Assembly: GCA_001936135.1 (NCBI GenBank)
Contig: CP012815.1
Coordinates: 62,001 to 126,000, forward strand
Reading direction: 5' to 3'
DNA: 64,000 nucleotides
From: Saccharomycopsis fibuligera x Saccharomycopsis cf. fibuligera
Taxonomy: Eukaryota; Ascomycota; Saccharomycetes; Ascoideales; Saccharomycopsidaceae
The position numbers and the translations under genes are program-made. The notes beneath the pieces are model-generated. The model saw only the letters and a program-made list of their open reading frames with translations. It made no database searches and had not been told where the DNA came from. Every line of letters starts with the position of its first letter. The first letter of the stretch is position 1. Positions 1 through 10,084 of this stretch are shown piece after piece.

Positions 1-810
1 TATAAAAATATAATAAATATAATACAATAATAATAGTTAATAGTATTCAGTATTACTCAGTATTATCTTAGATTATACCCTTTGTATACCAGCGATCCAC
101 GGAATGTTTGCCATGTCTGTCTCTTTCCCCAAGCAGTCTCCACGCTCGCCCCGCAATTATTCTGATATGGCGTATCTGCTGCTGTCCTGTCTCAATTTCT
201 CCGTGCCGTCCGCTATCAAACTCCAGTATTTTACACTCCAACATTATACACTTAAGCTTTTCTAAGTCTGGTTTTTCGGAAAAATGCGTCCGGAGTTTTT
301 TATTAGTGCATGGCACTATGTGCTTTTTTTTTAGTAGTATTCTTAAACTCATTTAGTTTGCCTTAGGTGATCTCGGAGTATCAGATTTATCCATTTGTTT
401 TATTCCGAAAGCATTTTCTGGTAAAAAAGGGGGAGCTTTTTTATGGAGATTGAGGTTCATCAAACCTAAAGGCCGTGTCTGCGGCTTATACACTTCCTCT
501 CTCTAATCTCCTTTTCTGGTGCTCTCCATATTCACTTTTTCAAAATACCTTTATGAACTCCATGACTCAGATAGTCAATTTTCTGGTGTGTAGTAGATGA
601 TTATCCCTTGTTCCGCAATCAATCTGTATTCAAACACAATTAATCATTAATCAAACATAGACATTTTTTAACGCCTCCTTTAATGTGCCTCCTTGTTGAC
701 TCTACAGACAGGAGCTATAAAAAAATAAAGGGAAAAAAATAATAGACGTTTCGAAATGCTATTACATTTATCAGACACAAGCGGCCCCCATGGAGAAAAA
801 CACCACCCCA

Positions 811-963
811 GGTGCAAAATCTGGAGTTTTTCCGGGGGTGTCTGCACCTTAATGCCAACTCCGCTTGAACTAATGCAAGTGTTGCATAGGTGCAAAATTT
901 GTAATCATAATTTAATCAGGTGGTGGCATTTTGGTGTGTTCCCCCAGGTTTCACCCAACTCCG
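811..963. repeat. Imperfectly repeated module with two shared short motifs
   Basis: The string GGTGCAAAAT occurs at 811-820 and again at 889-898 (with flanks, 13 of 14 bases agree). CCAACTCCG occurs at 855-863 and at 955-963. The two motifs appear in the same order in both halves. GGTGCA at 811-816 also pairs with TGCACC at 843-848 as an inverted repeat. This suggests an old local duplication or a cluster of binding sites. Function is unknown. Confidence 0.4.
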
Positions 964-1019
964 AGAGCTAGAGCTCAATGCAGGCAGTTACAAAGTGCGA
1001 GCCAGCCCCAGGCCAGCCC

Positions 1020-1035
1020 CAGATTGGCCAATCTG
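1020..1035. promoter_or_regulatory. 16-bp perfect palindrome with CCAAT boxes on both strands
   Basis: CAGATTGGCCAATCTG is its own reverse complement and contains CCAAT on each strand. CCAAT is the core bound by the HAP/CBC complex, which in Candida species works with Hap43 in iron and respiratory regulation. The site lies about 880 bp upstream of the copper ATPase start. Further CCAAT/ATTGG cores occur near 1248 and 1785. A regulatory role is inferred from sequence only. Confidence 0.35.
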
Positions 1036-1201
1036 CAAAGCCTGCCAGCCCAGGGTTCAGCAGGACTGTTTTTTTTTTTTTTTTTTGTAAGACAGCCCTG
1101 TACAATTACGCGCCACTAAGCATTAAAAAGTATCATATTGCGTTTCTTTTTTTATTACCCTTATCATGACTTAGTTGTAAATAAATTATGCGCTTTCGCA
1201 A

Positions 1202-1245
1202 ATGGCCAAGGCCATACCCTGGTTAACTTGATGCAATGGTGCATC
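1202..1245. promoter_or_regulatory. Pair of short dyads upstream of the copper ATPase
   Basis: ATGGCCAAGGCCAT (1202-1215) has perfect 6-bp arms around AA. GATGCAATGGTGCATC (1230-1245) has perfect 6-bp arms around ATGG. An ATTGG follows at about 1248. Such close dyads suit dimeric transcription factors, but I recognise no specific factor. Confidence 0.3.
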
Positions 1246-1917
1246 TGATTGGTCCAAAGTCTACGCAGGCGCAAGCAGACAAAAATGACCAAAGAATTTA
1301 CTTTATTGAGTGGGTGGCGCAGACATTTTTTGTTAACATCTTTACATTTTACTTACAAGTATCCTAAGTCATGTGAGAAGTAGTATTACTAAGCTTAATA
1401 GCACTCAAAACATTTGACTTCAGCTACATCAAAAAGCTTGAAGCATTTTTTAGAGCACTTATGCCTGCTGGCGCCAGTTTCCACGACACTGCACTTCCAT
1501 TTTTTACCAATTTCTCTACTTTTTTGGCTTTTTGATTTTTTTTTTTGTGGTTACGAGCGGTGCAGTCACTTAGGCTCATGAAATAATGACCGTGGCTCGC
1601 AACCTTAATTGACGCTTCCAAATGCAAGATGATGCAACAGATTAATAGTGATAAAATGTCTTTGTGAAGCAAAAATATCGCATTTTGGTCTATATAGCGG
1701 GGGTGAAGAAGCACAACCCTGGTCAATAGTTGAGTGAAAAATATTGACATAAAAACAATCAGAAATTGATCTGATTTAAGAATTGAGCCAATAAAAACGC
1801 CTTTTGCGTTTTGTTATTTTCGAAGAATTGCCGTTGTTTTACGCTAACTAGTTAAATACAGAAAAATAAATAAAATACCAGAAAAGTTACCAAGAAAAAT
1901 AATCTTATTATTCTGTG

Positions 1918-4900
1918 ATGTCGGAGTACCATTTAGAGATCTCCAACATTCACTGCGGTGAATGTATTACATCATTGAATTCATTATTTTCCAATCTTCT
2001 AGACCCCGCTAAGAGTCAATCTTATAGCATCAATAATAATAACACAGTGACGCTTCGAGTGCCTCAGCTTGACGCAAAATTAACAAAGAAAATCATTGGC
2101 GGCATTCAGACCTTAGGATTTGATGTCATAGGTAGTGACTTGCATGAATTTCAACAGCACCAGCTGCAACTTGAGCAACAGCTGCATAGTCAAAATTGCC
2201 GAAGATCTGGAATATATCCCCGTGGATTGGATTTTGTTGCAAGACAACTTAGTGATAGATTGTTTCATTTTGCAAACAAAACAAGAACTAAGAAGAAGAA
2301 GAATGCTGAGCGTGAAAGTCACCTAAAGTTTTGCAAAGCATGTCAAGAGCAGGCAGCAGCAGATTCTAAAAATAATACTAGTTCCACAACGTCGTCATTA
2401 ACACTTTCCAATGACAAAATCAATGACGACAACAACAATAACAGTAAGAAAAGGCCGCAGATTGTGGTATCTTCACCAACCCAATTCAGAGCTCTTTTCA
2501 AAATTGATGGTATGACATGTGCTCTGTGCTCTAATACTATTCAAGAAGCCATCATCAATGTGTTAAAAACTAATTCTCATAATTATGAAGTTGACAAGAT
2601 TTTGATGCAAGATGCCAAACAGTTGGTCAGCATCAACATTTTTGATGGTACTGGTAACGTTATAGTTTCAAACAAACAGCTCACTAATGCTGTGGTTGAA
2701 GCAGTGAATAATTCAGGTTACGATTGCAAATTGATGGACATTCAACCAATTGAGTCGTCTCAGTTGCAAGTTCAGCATAAAGTAACAGCTATCATTAGTG
2801 GCATGTCATGCGTCAGTTGCTCCAATACTATTGTTAATGCCGTCAAACCTTTACCATTTGTTGATGAAGTTGCCATTAGCCATATGTCAAAAACTGGTGT
2901 TTTTATCTTAAATAATAATGACCAAGCTAACGTTTCTCAAATACGCACCATTGTGGAAGATGCTGGTTATGGTATTGAGATCCAAAATGTTGAAAAACTT
3001 ATGGTTAACGTGTTTAAATCTCAAGATCGGAAAAGAACTATTTTGTTGAAAATCTCTGGAATGTACTGCCAGGATTGCCCTAAAAGAATCTTGGCTTGCT
3101 TGAGTAGCAAAAGTCAGCTTATTGTTGATGATAAAACTAGTGCTGCGTTTTCTGTGTCTAATCCATTTATCAAGTTCACTTATACACCAAACTTGGGCAA
3201 TAATAGTGATAATGATGGTGAAATTACCACTGTGAGATCAATCATCAATGATGTTCAATTAGTTAGCTCTTCTTTTAAAATTGAGCTAGTCAAGGCGAAA
3301 TCTCTTAATGAAGAATTGATCCAGTCAGCGTTGAAGGAAATTAAGCAGTACTTGATTAGACTTTTATCTACTTTTCTTATTGCAATACCTACTTTTGTTA
3401 TTGGTATTGTCCCAATGTCACTTCTCAAAAACGGTGACTCTTTCAAAAAATGGGCTCATGAAGCAATAATTGCTGGTAGAATCTCTAGACTTGATTGGAT
3501 ATTATTCTTTTTGGCAACTCCTGTTTATTTCTTTATTGATTATGTTTTCCATAGGAAGGCATTCTTGGAAGTAAGAACAATTTGGCGCAGTGGGTCTTAT
3601 AAACAGAAATTTCTCAAATTTGGTAGCATGAATTTGTTAATTTCTCTTGGAACTACCGTTTCTTATTTTGCCAGTATCACCCAAATGGCTCTTGCTGGTG
3701 CTGATTCATCAATGGGTTCCCATTCTGGAGCTATGAACGGTGATACTAATTCATATTTTGACTCGGTGGTATTTCTTACTTTTTTCATTTTGATTGGTAA
3801 AACTTTGGAAAGCATTTCCAAATACAAAACAAACCAGTCAATTACTAATTTGAATAGCCTCAAACTCAATAAAGCACACTTAATTTCCGACAACCAAGAA
3901 TCTGAAGTTGATGTTCAATTATTAGAAGTGGGTGACTCAATCAAAGTGTACCCAGGGCAATCACCTCCTGTTGATGCTATAATCATTGAAAATAGCTCCA
4001 AGTTTGATGAGAACAGCCTTACTGGAGAGTCTACGCCCATTGAGCACAAGCCAGGAGATCAAATTTTCGCTGGTACTATCAACGTCGGTTCTACGGCAGT
4101 AACTTGTAAAGTTGCATCATTAACTGGTGATTCTTTGTTAGATCAAATCATCAGAATAGTAAGAGATGGGCAAATGTCCAAAGCCACAGAATCACAACTT
4201 GAGTCCACTATTGATACTTTGATGGGGTATTTTGTGCCTACTATTGTTTGCTTTGCCATTATTACTTGGATTGTCTGGCTTGGATTAGGTTATGGAGGTA
4301 CTTTACCTCAGACGTATCTTGATTCAAGTTATGGTGGTTGGGCATACTGGTCGTTGGAATTCGCCATTGCGGTTTTTGTTATTGCTTGTCCATGTGGTAT
4401 TGGATTAGTGGCACCAACTGCGTTATTTACTGGTAGTGGTATTGCGGCCAGAAATGGCATTTTGGCTAGAGGCAGTACAGGATCAGGATTCCAAGAGGCT
4501 TCGGGAGTCAATGTCATTTGCTTTGACAAGACTGGTACGCTTACTAAAGGTGGTGATCCAAAAGTGGTGGACCATGAGACAGTCAATAATGCCCTGCTAA
4601 AGCATAGTTTAGCAATTACCAAAGACTTGGAGTCAAATTCCAATCACCCGTTGTCAAAAGGCATCAAAAGTTTTATTGAGGAATTCTGCAAAAAGCAACA
4701 AATTACTTTGAATGATGGTGCTAATAGCATTCAAGCCACTGAGATTTCTGGGAAAGGGGTCTATGGCAAGTACCCAGATGGCAAAGAATGTATTGCTGGT
4801 AATGAGAAGCTATTGTCCCAGTATAGTGGACAATTAACTACTGAGCAATTATGCAAGCTTAGCAAATGGAAAAACGAAGCCAAAAGTATTGTCATATTGG

Positions 4901-5607
4901 CGGTGAAGGAGAACGAAGAGGCCCAGTTTGTGCCATGGATGCTCTATTCTATCAGAGATGAGATTAGAGAAGAAGCAGCAATGGTTATCGAAACGTTGCA
5001 GCAGCAACAACAGGTTGAATGTTGGATGATTTCCGGAGACAATGAGCTTACTGCGAAGGCAGTGGCTAGGGAAGTTGGTATTAAGGAGTCAAATGTTATT
5101 TCTGAAGTTTTACCAGAAGAAAAGTTAAATAAGATTAAGTACTTAAAATCGGCTCTTTTCACAAATGATGATAGTGATGGTAATGACAGAAAGAAAAAGG
5201 ATGTTACTATTGCAATGGTTGGTGATGGGATCAATGATGCCCCTGCATTAGCGGTGGCTGATGTGGGAATTGCTTTGGCCTCAGGATCAGAACTTGCCGT
5301 CACTTCAGCCGATTTCATCCTTTTGAACAAGAAGTACCCATTGTTGTCAATTTTGACAATGTTGAAACTTTCAAAAAAAGTATTCAGAAGAATCAAGTTT
5401 AGTTTTGGCTGGGCAATTGTTTATAATGTTGTCGGGATTCCTATTGCTGCTGGTGTTGTGTTTCCTTCTCACCATTTTCGATTATCGCCAATTTGGGCCA
5501 GCGCAGCAATGGCAGCTAGCTCTGTTAGTGTTGTGTTGAGTGGTTTAGCATTGAATTTTTTCAAAGTCCCCAAAGAGGTAGTACTGTTCCAAAAATCTGT
5601 CAACTAA
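1918..5607 (+). CDS. Copper-transporting P1B-type ATPase (CRP1/CCC2 type)
   Basis: This 1229-residue heavy-metal P-type ATPase pumps Cu(I) across a membrane at the cost of ATP. The N terminus carries CxxC metal-binding sites at C13/C16, C201/C204 (GMTC motif), C298/C301 and C384/C387, plus an extra CxxC at 139-142. The core has TGES (702-705), the intramembrane CPC (824-826), phosphorylated D870 in DKTGT, the HP motif (H910-P911, preceded by N instead of the usual E) and GDGIND (1102-1107). The start is the ATG at 1918; the GTG just before it is not needed. Candida yeasts have two such pumps: Ccc2, a Golgi pump that loads multicopper oxidases, and Crp1/Crd1, a plasma-membrane pump for copper resistance. 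The long N terminus favours the latter, but I cannot settle this. Codon 203 is CTG, read as Ser in the CUG clade, giving the canonical GMTCASC. Confidence 0.93.
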   Translation: MSEYHLEISNIHCGECITSLNSLFSNLLDPAKSQSYSINNNNTVTLRVPQLDAKLTKKIIGGIQTLGFDVIGSDLHEFQQHQLQLEQQLHSQNCRRSGIYPRGLDFVARQLSDRLFHFANKTRTKKKKNAERESHLKFCKACQEQAAADSKNNTSSTTSSLTLSNDKINDDNNNNSKKRPQIVVSSPTQFRALFKIDGMTCALCSNTIQEAIINVLKTNSHNYEVDKILMQDAKQLVSINIFDGTGNVIVSNKQLTNAVVEAVNNSGYDCKLMDIQPIESSQLQVQHKVTAIISGMSCVSCSNTIVNAVKPLPFVDEVAISHMSKTGVFILNNNDQANVSQIRTIVEDAGYGIEIQNVEKLMVNVFKSQDRKRTILLKISGMYCQDCPKRILACLSSKSQLIVDDKTSAAFSVSNPFIKFTYTPNLGNNSDNDGEITTVRSIINDVQLVSSSFKIELVKAKSLNEELIQSALKEIKQYLIRLLSTFLIAIPTFVIGIVPMSLLKNGDSFKKWAHEAIIAGRISRLDWILFFLATPVYFFIDYVFHRKAFLEVRTIWRSGSYKQKFLKFGSMNLLISLGTTVSYFASITQMALAGADSSMGSHSGAMNGDTNSYFDSVVFLTFFILIGKTLESISKYKTNQSITNLNSLKLNKAHLISDNQESEVDVQLLEVGDSIKVYPGQSPPVDAIIIENSSKFDENSLTGESTPIEHKPGDQIFAGTINVGSTAVTCKVASLTGDSLLDQIIRIVRDGQMSKATESQLESTIDTLMGYFVPTIVCFAIITWIVWLGLGYGGTLPQTYLDSSYGGWAYWSLEFAIAVFVIACPCGIGLVAPTALFTGSGIAARNGILARGSTGSGFQEASGVNVICFDKTGTLTKGGDPKVVDHETVNNALLKHSLAITKDLESNSNHPLSKGIKSFIEEFCKKQQITLNDGANSIQATEISGKGVYGKYPDGKECIAGNEKLLSQYSGQLTTEQLCKLSKWKNEAKSIVILAVKENEEAQFVPWMLYSIRDEIREEAAMVIETLQQQQQVECWMISGDNELTAKAVAREVGIKESNVISEVLPEEKLNKIKYLKSALFTNDDSDGNDRKKKDVTIAMVGDGINDAPALAVADVGIALASGSELAVTSADFILLNKKYPLLSILTMLKLSKKVFRRIKFSFGWAIVYNVVGIPIAAGVVFPSHHFRLSPIWASAAMAASSVSVVLSGLALNFFKVPKEVVLFQKSVN

Positions 5608-7256
5608 ATTGTTAATGATGCTATTAATATAATTATTAGTAAAGTTAACACTAAGGGTATTGAAGTCAGATCTCAACTGTTAGCACATTGTGAAATTATA
5701 ATTATGGTATTTTGTTGTCTACTGATTTTTTAACTATGTATTCTCTCCTTTCTCTTTTTTTAATATCGTCATATTTGAATAATTAAGTTTTTTTTTCTTT
5801 TACTTATACCATTTCAATGTGAAACTGTATATCAGCAGCGCTTTTTAAATGACAAAACAAGAAGAGCCTTTTTTTCAAAACTACCTTTTTTGCAGTTCGA
5901 TTATTACCAGCTATTGGAGTGTCTGTAATTTAGTTGTAAAAAAAATTTTTTTTTTTTTTTCAACTTTTTCCAAGTTGCTTATATAACCAATGACTCCCTT
6001 TTTTAGTCTTAGAACCACTAGTTCAAATATTCGCTTTTATGGCCAGTGAATTTTTGTGGAAATCTTGTAGTTTATGAACCCCGATAATGCCAATTATAGG
6101 CTCTACAGAATATAAATACTAAAAAAACACATGCGAGCAACAGTTACACTAACTCCTATCTAAAAAGATTTTATGTTTTTGTTAGGAACTCATAAAAATT
6201 TCAAATAATTTTGGAAACTTCAAACTTAAAGCAAGTCAGTAGTCCAAATAATGCATGATTGAAGTTCTCCAGAGAGTTCATTCAAGGTATATATCACTGG
6301 CTTATAGAGCAAACGTTCAAACATAAGGAAGCAATTCATACAACGTCATCAAGACCTTTTTGAGTTGAACTAGTGTAAACATGTACGTTTCCTTCTTTCT
6401 AATTAATCAACAATGTGGCAAAAAATTTTAATCAGTAGATCATGATCAGCCAGATTTGATTGTCGTTATATGATATTATACAAAAATATTATAATTTTTC
6501 CCCGTAGCATATGAAAAATGTATTCCAAATGCCTAAATAGAGAGCTAATTCTCATATATATTGATCCGAGCTCATCTCTGTAAATATGGTTAAAACCTAA
6601 ACCAATGTGCTACTCTTCTTATATATAGCAATTACAAGAAGCGCTACTAAGTTTTGCAATGCAACCTGCGACAGCAATACAAAAGTTTAGTTGCAACAAA
6701 AGAAGAACACTTATTGCCACTACTAGAAGCTAAGGGAACTGAGAAAAAAAAAGGTACGCTTGTTGGGCTTGCGGGAAATCATTTTAGCAAACCTAAGAAA
6801 CATACTAAAGGTTGACATTAAGATATAGATAAATGCCAATACTATTTCAATCAGTTTAGTCAAAACCACTAGGACTTTCTTGATCATTTTGCAACATTTT
6901 GAAATGCAACTATAATAACTGTCAGATAGTACTTTCACTTAGGAATATTGTGGAAAATACTCGAATATGAACGTATACGTATATATACCACAGCTTGAAT
7001 TTAATAGGGTCGTACTGTTCCCATGATACCTGCGACAGGAAACATATCTTTGCATAAAAAAAACATTTTAAGAGGTTACATAATTCATTCACAACATACC
7101 ACAATTGCGGGTCATTTTAAATTCTAATAACAAACTAGTAAAAACTACAAAAAAAAAAAGCGCTTCTAAACAGAGCAGCATTCATTCTTCACTATAAAAC
7201 TGAGAAATAGAAACCAGAAAATAAGAAACTATTGTACATCAACATTACTAAACGAC
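5608..7256. other. Intergenic region, convergent 3' ends
   Basis: This 1.65 kb separates the ends of the copper ATPase (+) and the glyoxalase (-). It is A+T-rich, with a run of A then T at about 5938-5960. Short frames near 6723-6938 and 6922-7104 on minus are hydrophobic or low-complexity and have no recognisable domain. I see no RNA gene. Confidence 0.5.
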
Positions 7257-7961
7257 TTAGGCAGACAAAGCCTTGACAGCCTTCTCGGCAGTAGAGGTGG
7301 CACTTTGCGGGTTCACACCAGTAACAAGCTTACCATCAACAACGGTAAAATCATCCCATGGACCACTTGGAGAAACATACTGAGCCTTAGATTTTTTAGC
7401 AACAGTTGGAATGGTTTCAACATTATACTTTTTGATGGAACTGTCTGCACCAACTTGTTCTTCACCAATGTTGGTAAAGCCAGTAACTTTCTTACCTTCA
7501 ATAAGGAATTTGTCACCACCTTTGACTTTCAAGTTGTCAAAGATAGCTGGACCGTGACAGACAGCTGAAATCACACCGTTTTTGGCGTGGACTTCCTGGA
7601 AAAGTTTCTGCAAATCTTTGTCCTTTGGGAAGTCAAAGATAGCAGCGTGACCACCAGCAGCAAAAGCAATGTCGTAGTCGGCTCCATTGGCTTCAGAAGC
7701 CTTAATAACTTTCTTGATGGCTTTGCTGAATTGTGAGTTTTCATCATGAAAAGTTTTTTTTTCTTCCTCACTCAAAATTTGATCAATGGATTTTGGGTCC
7801 CATTCAAATTCACCAGTTTCGGAGATAAAGTCAACATCAATGTTGTGCTTCTTGAAGACATCGTATGGGTGGAGAACTTCACTGACGTAGACACCGGTGT
7901 TGGTTCCATCCGGGTAGAATGGGCCGTGGTAGGAAGCAAGAGCAATAAAAGCTTTAGTCAT
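7257..7961 (-). CDS. GLX3: Glutathione-independent glyoxalase III (DJ-1/PfpI, Hsp31-like)
   Basis: The 234-residue product belongs to the Hsp31/DJ-1/PfpI family and should convert methylglyoxal to D-lactate without glutathione. The catalytic Cys-His pair is C135-H136 in the AVCHGP nucleophile elbow, and the acidic partner is E28 in the SEVLHP segment; E167/E168 lie in the GFTNIGEEQ loop. This layout matches C. albicans Glx3 closely. The frame stays open upstream to 8150, but the family N terminus (MTKAFIALASYHGPF) begins at the ATG at 7961 and the upstream part looks like leader sequence. A TATA element and an AGGGG stress motif lie about 120-135 bp upstream, fitting stress-induced expression. 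The protein is cytosolic, with no signal peptide. Confidence 0.95.
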   Translation of the reverse strand: MTKAFIALASYHGPFYPDGTNTGVYVSEVLHPYDVFKKHNIDVDFISETGEFEWDPKSIDQILSEEEKKTFHDENSQFSKAIKKVIKASEANGADYDIAFAAGGHAAIFDFPKDKDLQKLFQEVHAKNGVISAVCHGPAIFDNLKVKGGDKFLIEGKKVTGFTNIGEEQVGADSSIKKYNVETIPTVAKKSKAQYVSPSGPWDDFTVVDGKLVTGVNPQSATSTAEKAVKALSA

Positions 7962-8077
7962 TGTGTGTAGTGGTGGTAGTCGCAGTAGTAAATAAATAAA
8001 ATAATCAATTGATGATGTAGTATAACAGGAAAAAGAAGAAGAGGTAGTGAAAACTAAAGGAGCAGAACGGGAGTTAT

Positions 8078-8095
8078 TTATATACCCGTCAGGGG
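8078..8095 (-). promoter_or_regulatory. TATA box and STRE-like element of the glyoxalase gene
   Basis: Read on the minus strand, TATATAA lies at 8084-8078, about 120 bp upstream of the ATG at 7961. CCCCT (AGGGG on plus, 8091-8095) sits just upstream. AGGGG/CCCCT is the stress response element core. The arrangement is typical of a stress-inducible yeast promoter; factor binding is inferred. Confidence 0.45.
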
Positions 8096-8930
8096 GCAGC
8101 GACTCCCATGACTGTCGAGCCACATGTTTCCTTGCGGGTGGCAACTGCAATAAAACCTCCCAAGTATACAGGGCTAAAGCAAAACACGTTTGCTATATTT
8201 GCTGCCGGAGATGGAAGTCGGAAATGTCCATACAATTGTTTAGTCATCATGAAGTTATAAGCTCCCTCGATTATATCCATTGGTTCACAACGGCTACCAG
8301 CTGCTATTGCACGCATCTCATGCCTGAAATTCCATAACAATAGGGATCGAGAGAGTAATAATAGCGACTAAAATGTGCCATTAGCTCTATAAACAGGACG
8401 TTTCCCTCTTGTTGCAAAAAGCCAATTTGCTAGCAACGGAGCTTCAACTACTTTACCAAATCAATGTTTATGTCCTGATTGAAAGGCACTGCAATGTTGA
8501 AGTTGCAATTTGCTGAAAAGAAGTTGCCATTGCACTAATTTAGTGCACTAGTGTGCTGCACGGCAGTTCCATCAATTAGTCTATTAATCAACCAATCAAT
8601 CACCGTGTACAATAGCGAATGTTACTAATTGTCCCGACATTTCAACGGGCTCAATTGCTAAGCCACAAACTACTGCGGAGACCGTTGAAACCAAAATTGT
8701 GTTTCTACTATACAAAAGATAATATTGTCCTCTTCCCCCTTTCATTGCACCCTACAATCTGCATAAATTGTCGTAGATGGGAAATGGAGCCAGGGAGAAG
8801 ATTCCATGACGCTACGTGGCTGGCAGTATCACCAGCAGCAATTAGTAAGCCGCGCCATTAGCATCTTTATCTAGTAGACCGCAAAAACGCCGACGTAGCG
8901 GCCGCCATGCTTCGAGCCTTCCAGACTACC

Positions 8931-8958
8931 AAAAAAAAAAAAAAAAAAAAAAAAAAAA
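8931..8958. repeat. 28-nt poly(A) homopolymer
   Basis: An uninterrupted run of 28 A residues directly follows a G+C-rich patch. It could act as a nucleosome-excluding poly(dA:dT) tract. A retroposon tail was considered, but no element sequence or target-site duplication is evident beside it. Confidence 0.8.
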
Positions 8959-10084
8959 TGACGGAAACAAAAAGTAGTCTACAAGGTTTTCTGGAAACAG
9001 TATCAATCCAAGTTCTTGAGATATCTTAAGCGTTTTTCAGCTCCCGAGCGGGCTAATTAGCTAGTTTCCTCAAAATACGTGACATACTAAGAATTATCAG
9101 TGACAATTGGCATTTGGGATTGCTATGTTTATAAGAGCAAGTTAAGTCTTCTTTCAGCTGGAACAGCAAAAGGTATTTCAAGACTCATTGGACCTTATAA
9201 TTGACTTGGAGACATACAGTGGAAAACTAGCAACTTAGCTCTGATACGTCAAAATGTCACATACCAGCAAAGCATGCATTTTGTACAAAAAAGGGGTTGC
9301 GGTTACACCAAATCTAATAAACTGCTAAGTCTCATAACACAGCCGCACCTCTTTTTATAAAGCCAAAGGTTTGCGTCTATGTCGGTCTTCCAACTACATA
9401 GAGTAACGACTCCTGGAGTTTAGCTTAGCCAGAATACTATCTACCGCGTTTCACTTTCACTGCGTTTGGATTGTGGTAGTGATCTATGCGACCAGGTAGA
9501 AGGAATATATGGCTATTGGCTGGATCTATCGAATTGCCGATACTAGCGATAGAATTTCCCTCGTTGCTCTTCAACAGGTTTTCTGTTAATGCGTAATCAT
9601 ATCTCATATCATAGTATAACTTGGCAGATTAGTATCGGTTAATTTCTTTTGATATTTCTGCCCTATTATACAATAACTATTAACAATATTTGTTTTTTTC
9701 ATGGTTCTTTGTTTGTTATGAAAGTTTTGCCTTAATTGTCAACGCTTCTGTGACATTCTTTTCTTTTCCTTTTTTTTTTCAAATTTTGCAGGACGCCCTC
9801 CTTTAATTGAAACGATTGAATATCTGGTCTTTGTTACATTCCATAAATTCTATCTACTTACTTTTCAACGCATTTTTCAGTCATGATAGATGCTAGAGTT
9901 TATATTCATGGAATACGGTCACGTTATATATTCATGGTGATTGCAATATAACTATCACATAACGGCAGCTTACCGAGAAACCGTCCTTCTTTTGCGTTGT
10001 TTGTGGAAACTTCTTTGCAGTACTGCTATCACCTTTAGTGGCTTCGTAAATTTTGGATGTGATACATCTCAGCAGCATGCATCA

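Larger units (their letters stand above)
1..1917. other. Intergenic region upstream of the copper ATPase
   Basis: No convincing gene is visible here. Short open frames exist on both strands (for example 68-352 on minus and 108-356 on plus), but they overlap each other, have no recognisable domain and look like chance frames. The stretch 650-1300 is richer in G+C than its surroundings and holds several short direct and inverted repeats, listed separately. An 18-nt T run lies at about 1069-1086. The last 100 bp before the ATPase start are A-rich, as in a yeast 5' leader. Confidence 0.6.
7962..10084. other. Long intergenic region upstream of the glyoxalase gene
   Basis: This 2.1 kb runs from the glyoxalase start to the stop of the YggS-like gene, both on the minus strand. 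Apart from the proximal promoter and a 28-nt A run, I find no gene. Open frames at 8047-8337, 8619-8861 and 9941-10216 on plus have no family resemblance. I looked for tRNA A and B boxes and saw none. A G+C-rich patch with a GCGGCCGC sits just before the A run. Confidence 0.45.

Noticed and set aside
68-356. Overlapping open frames on both strands (94 and 82 codons)
   Set aside because: They overlap almost fully in opposite directions, neither resembles a known family, and one would exclude the other. There is no sign favouring either.
1915-1917. GTG at 1915 as the start of the copper ATPase
   Set aside because: A nuclear yeast gene is expected to start with ATG, and one follows immediately at 1918.
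7962-8150. N-terminal extension of the glyoxalase frame up to 8150
   Set aside because: The DJ-1 family start matches the ATG at 7961. The upstream codons cover the TATA box and leader.
8931-8958. Poly(A) run as the tail of a LINE or other retroposon
   Set aside because: No reverse transcriptase remnant, element body or target-site duplication is visible next to it.
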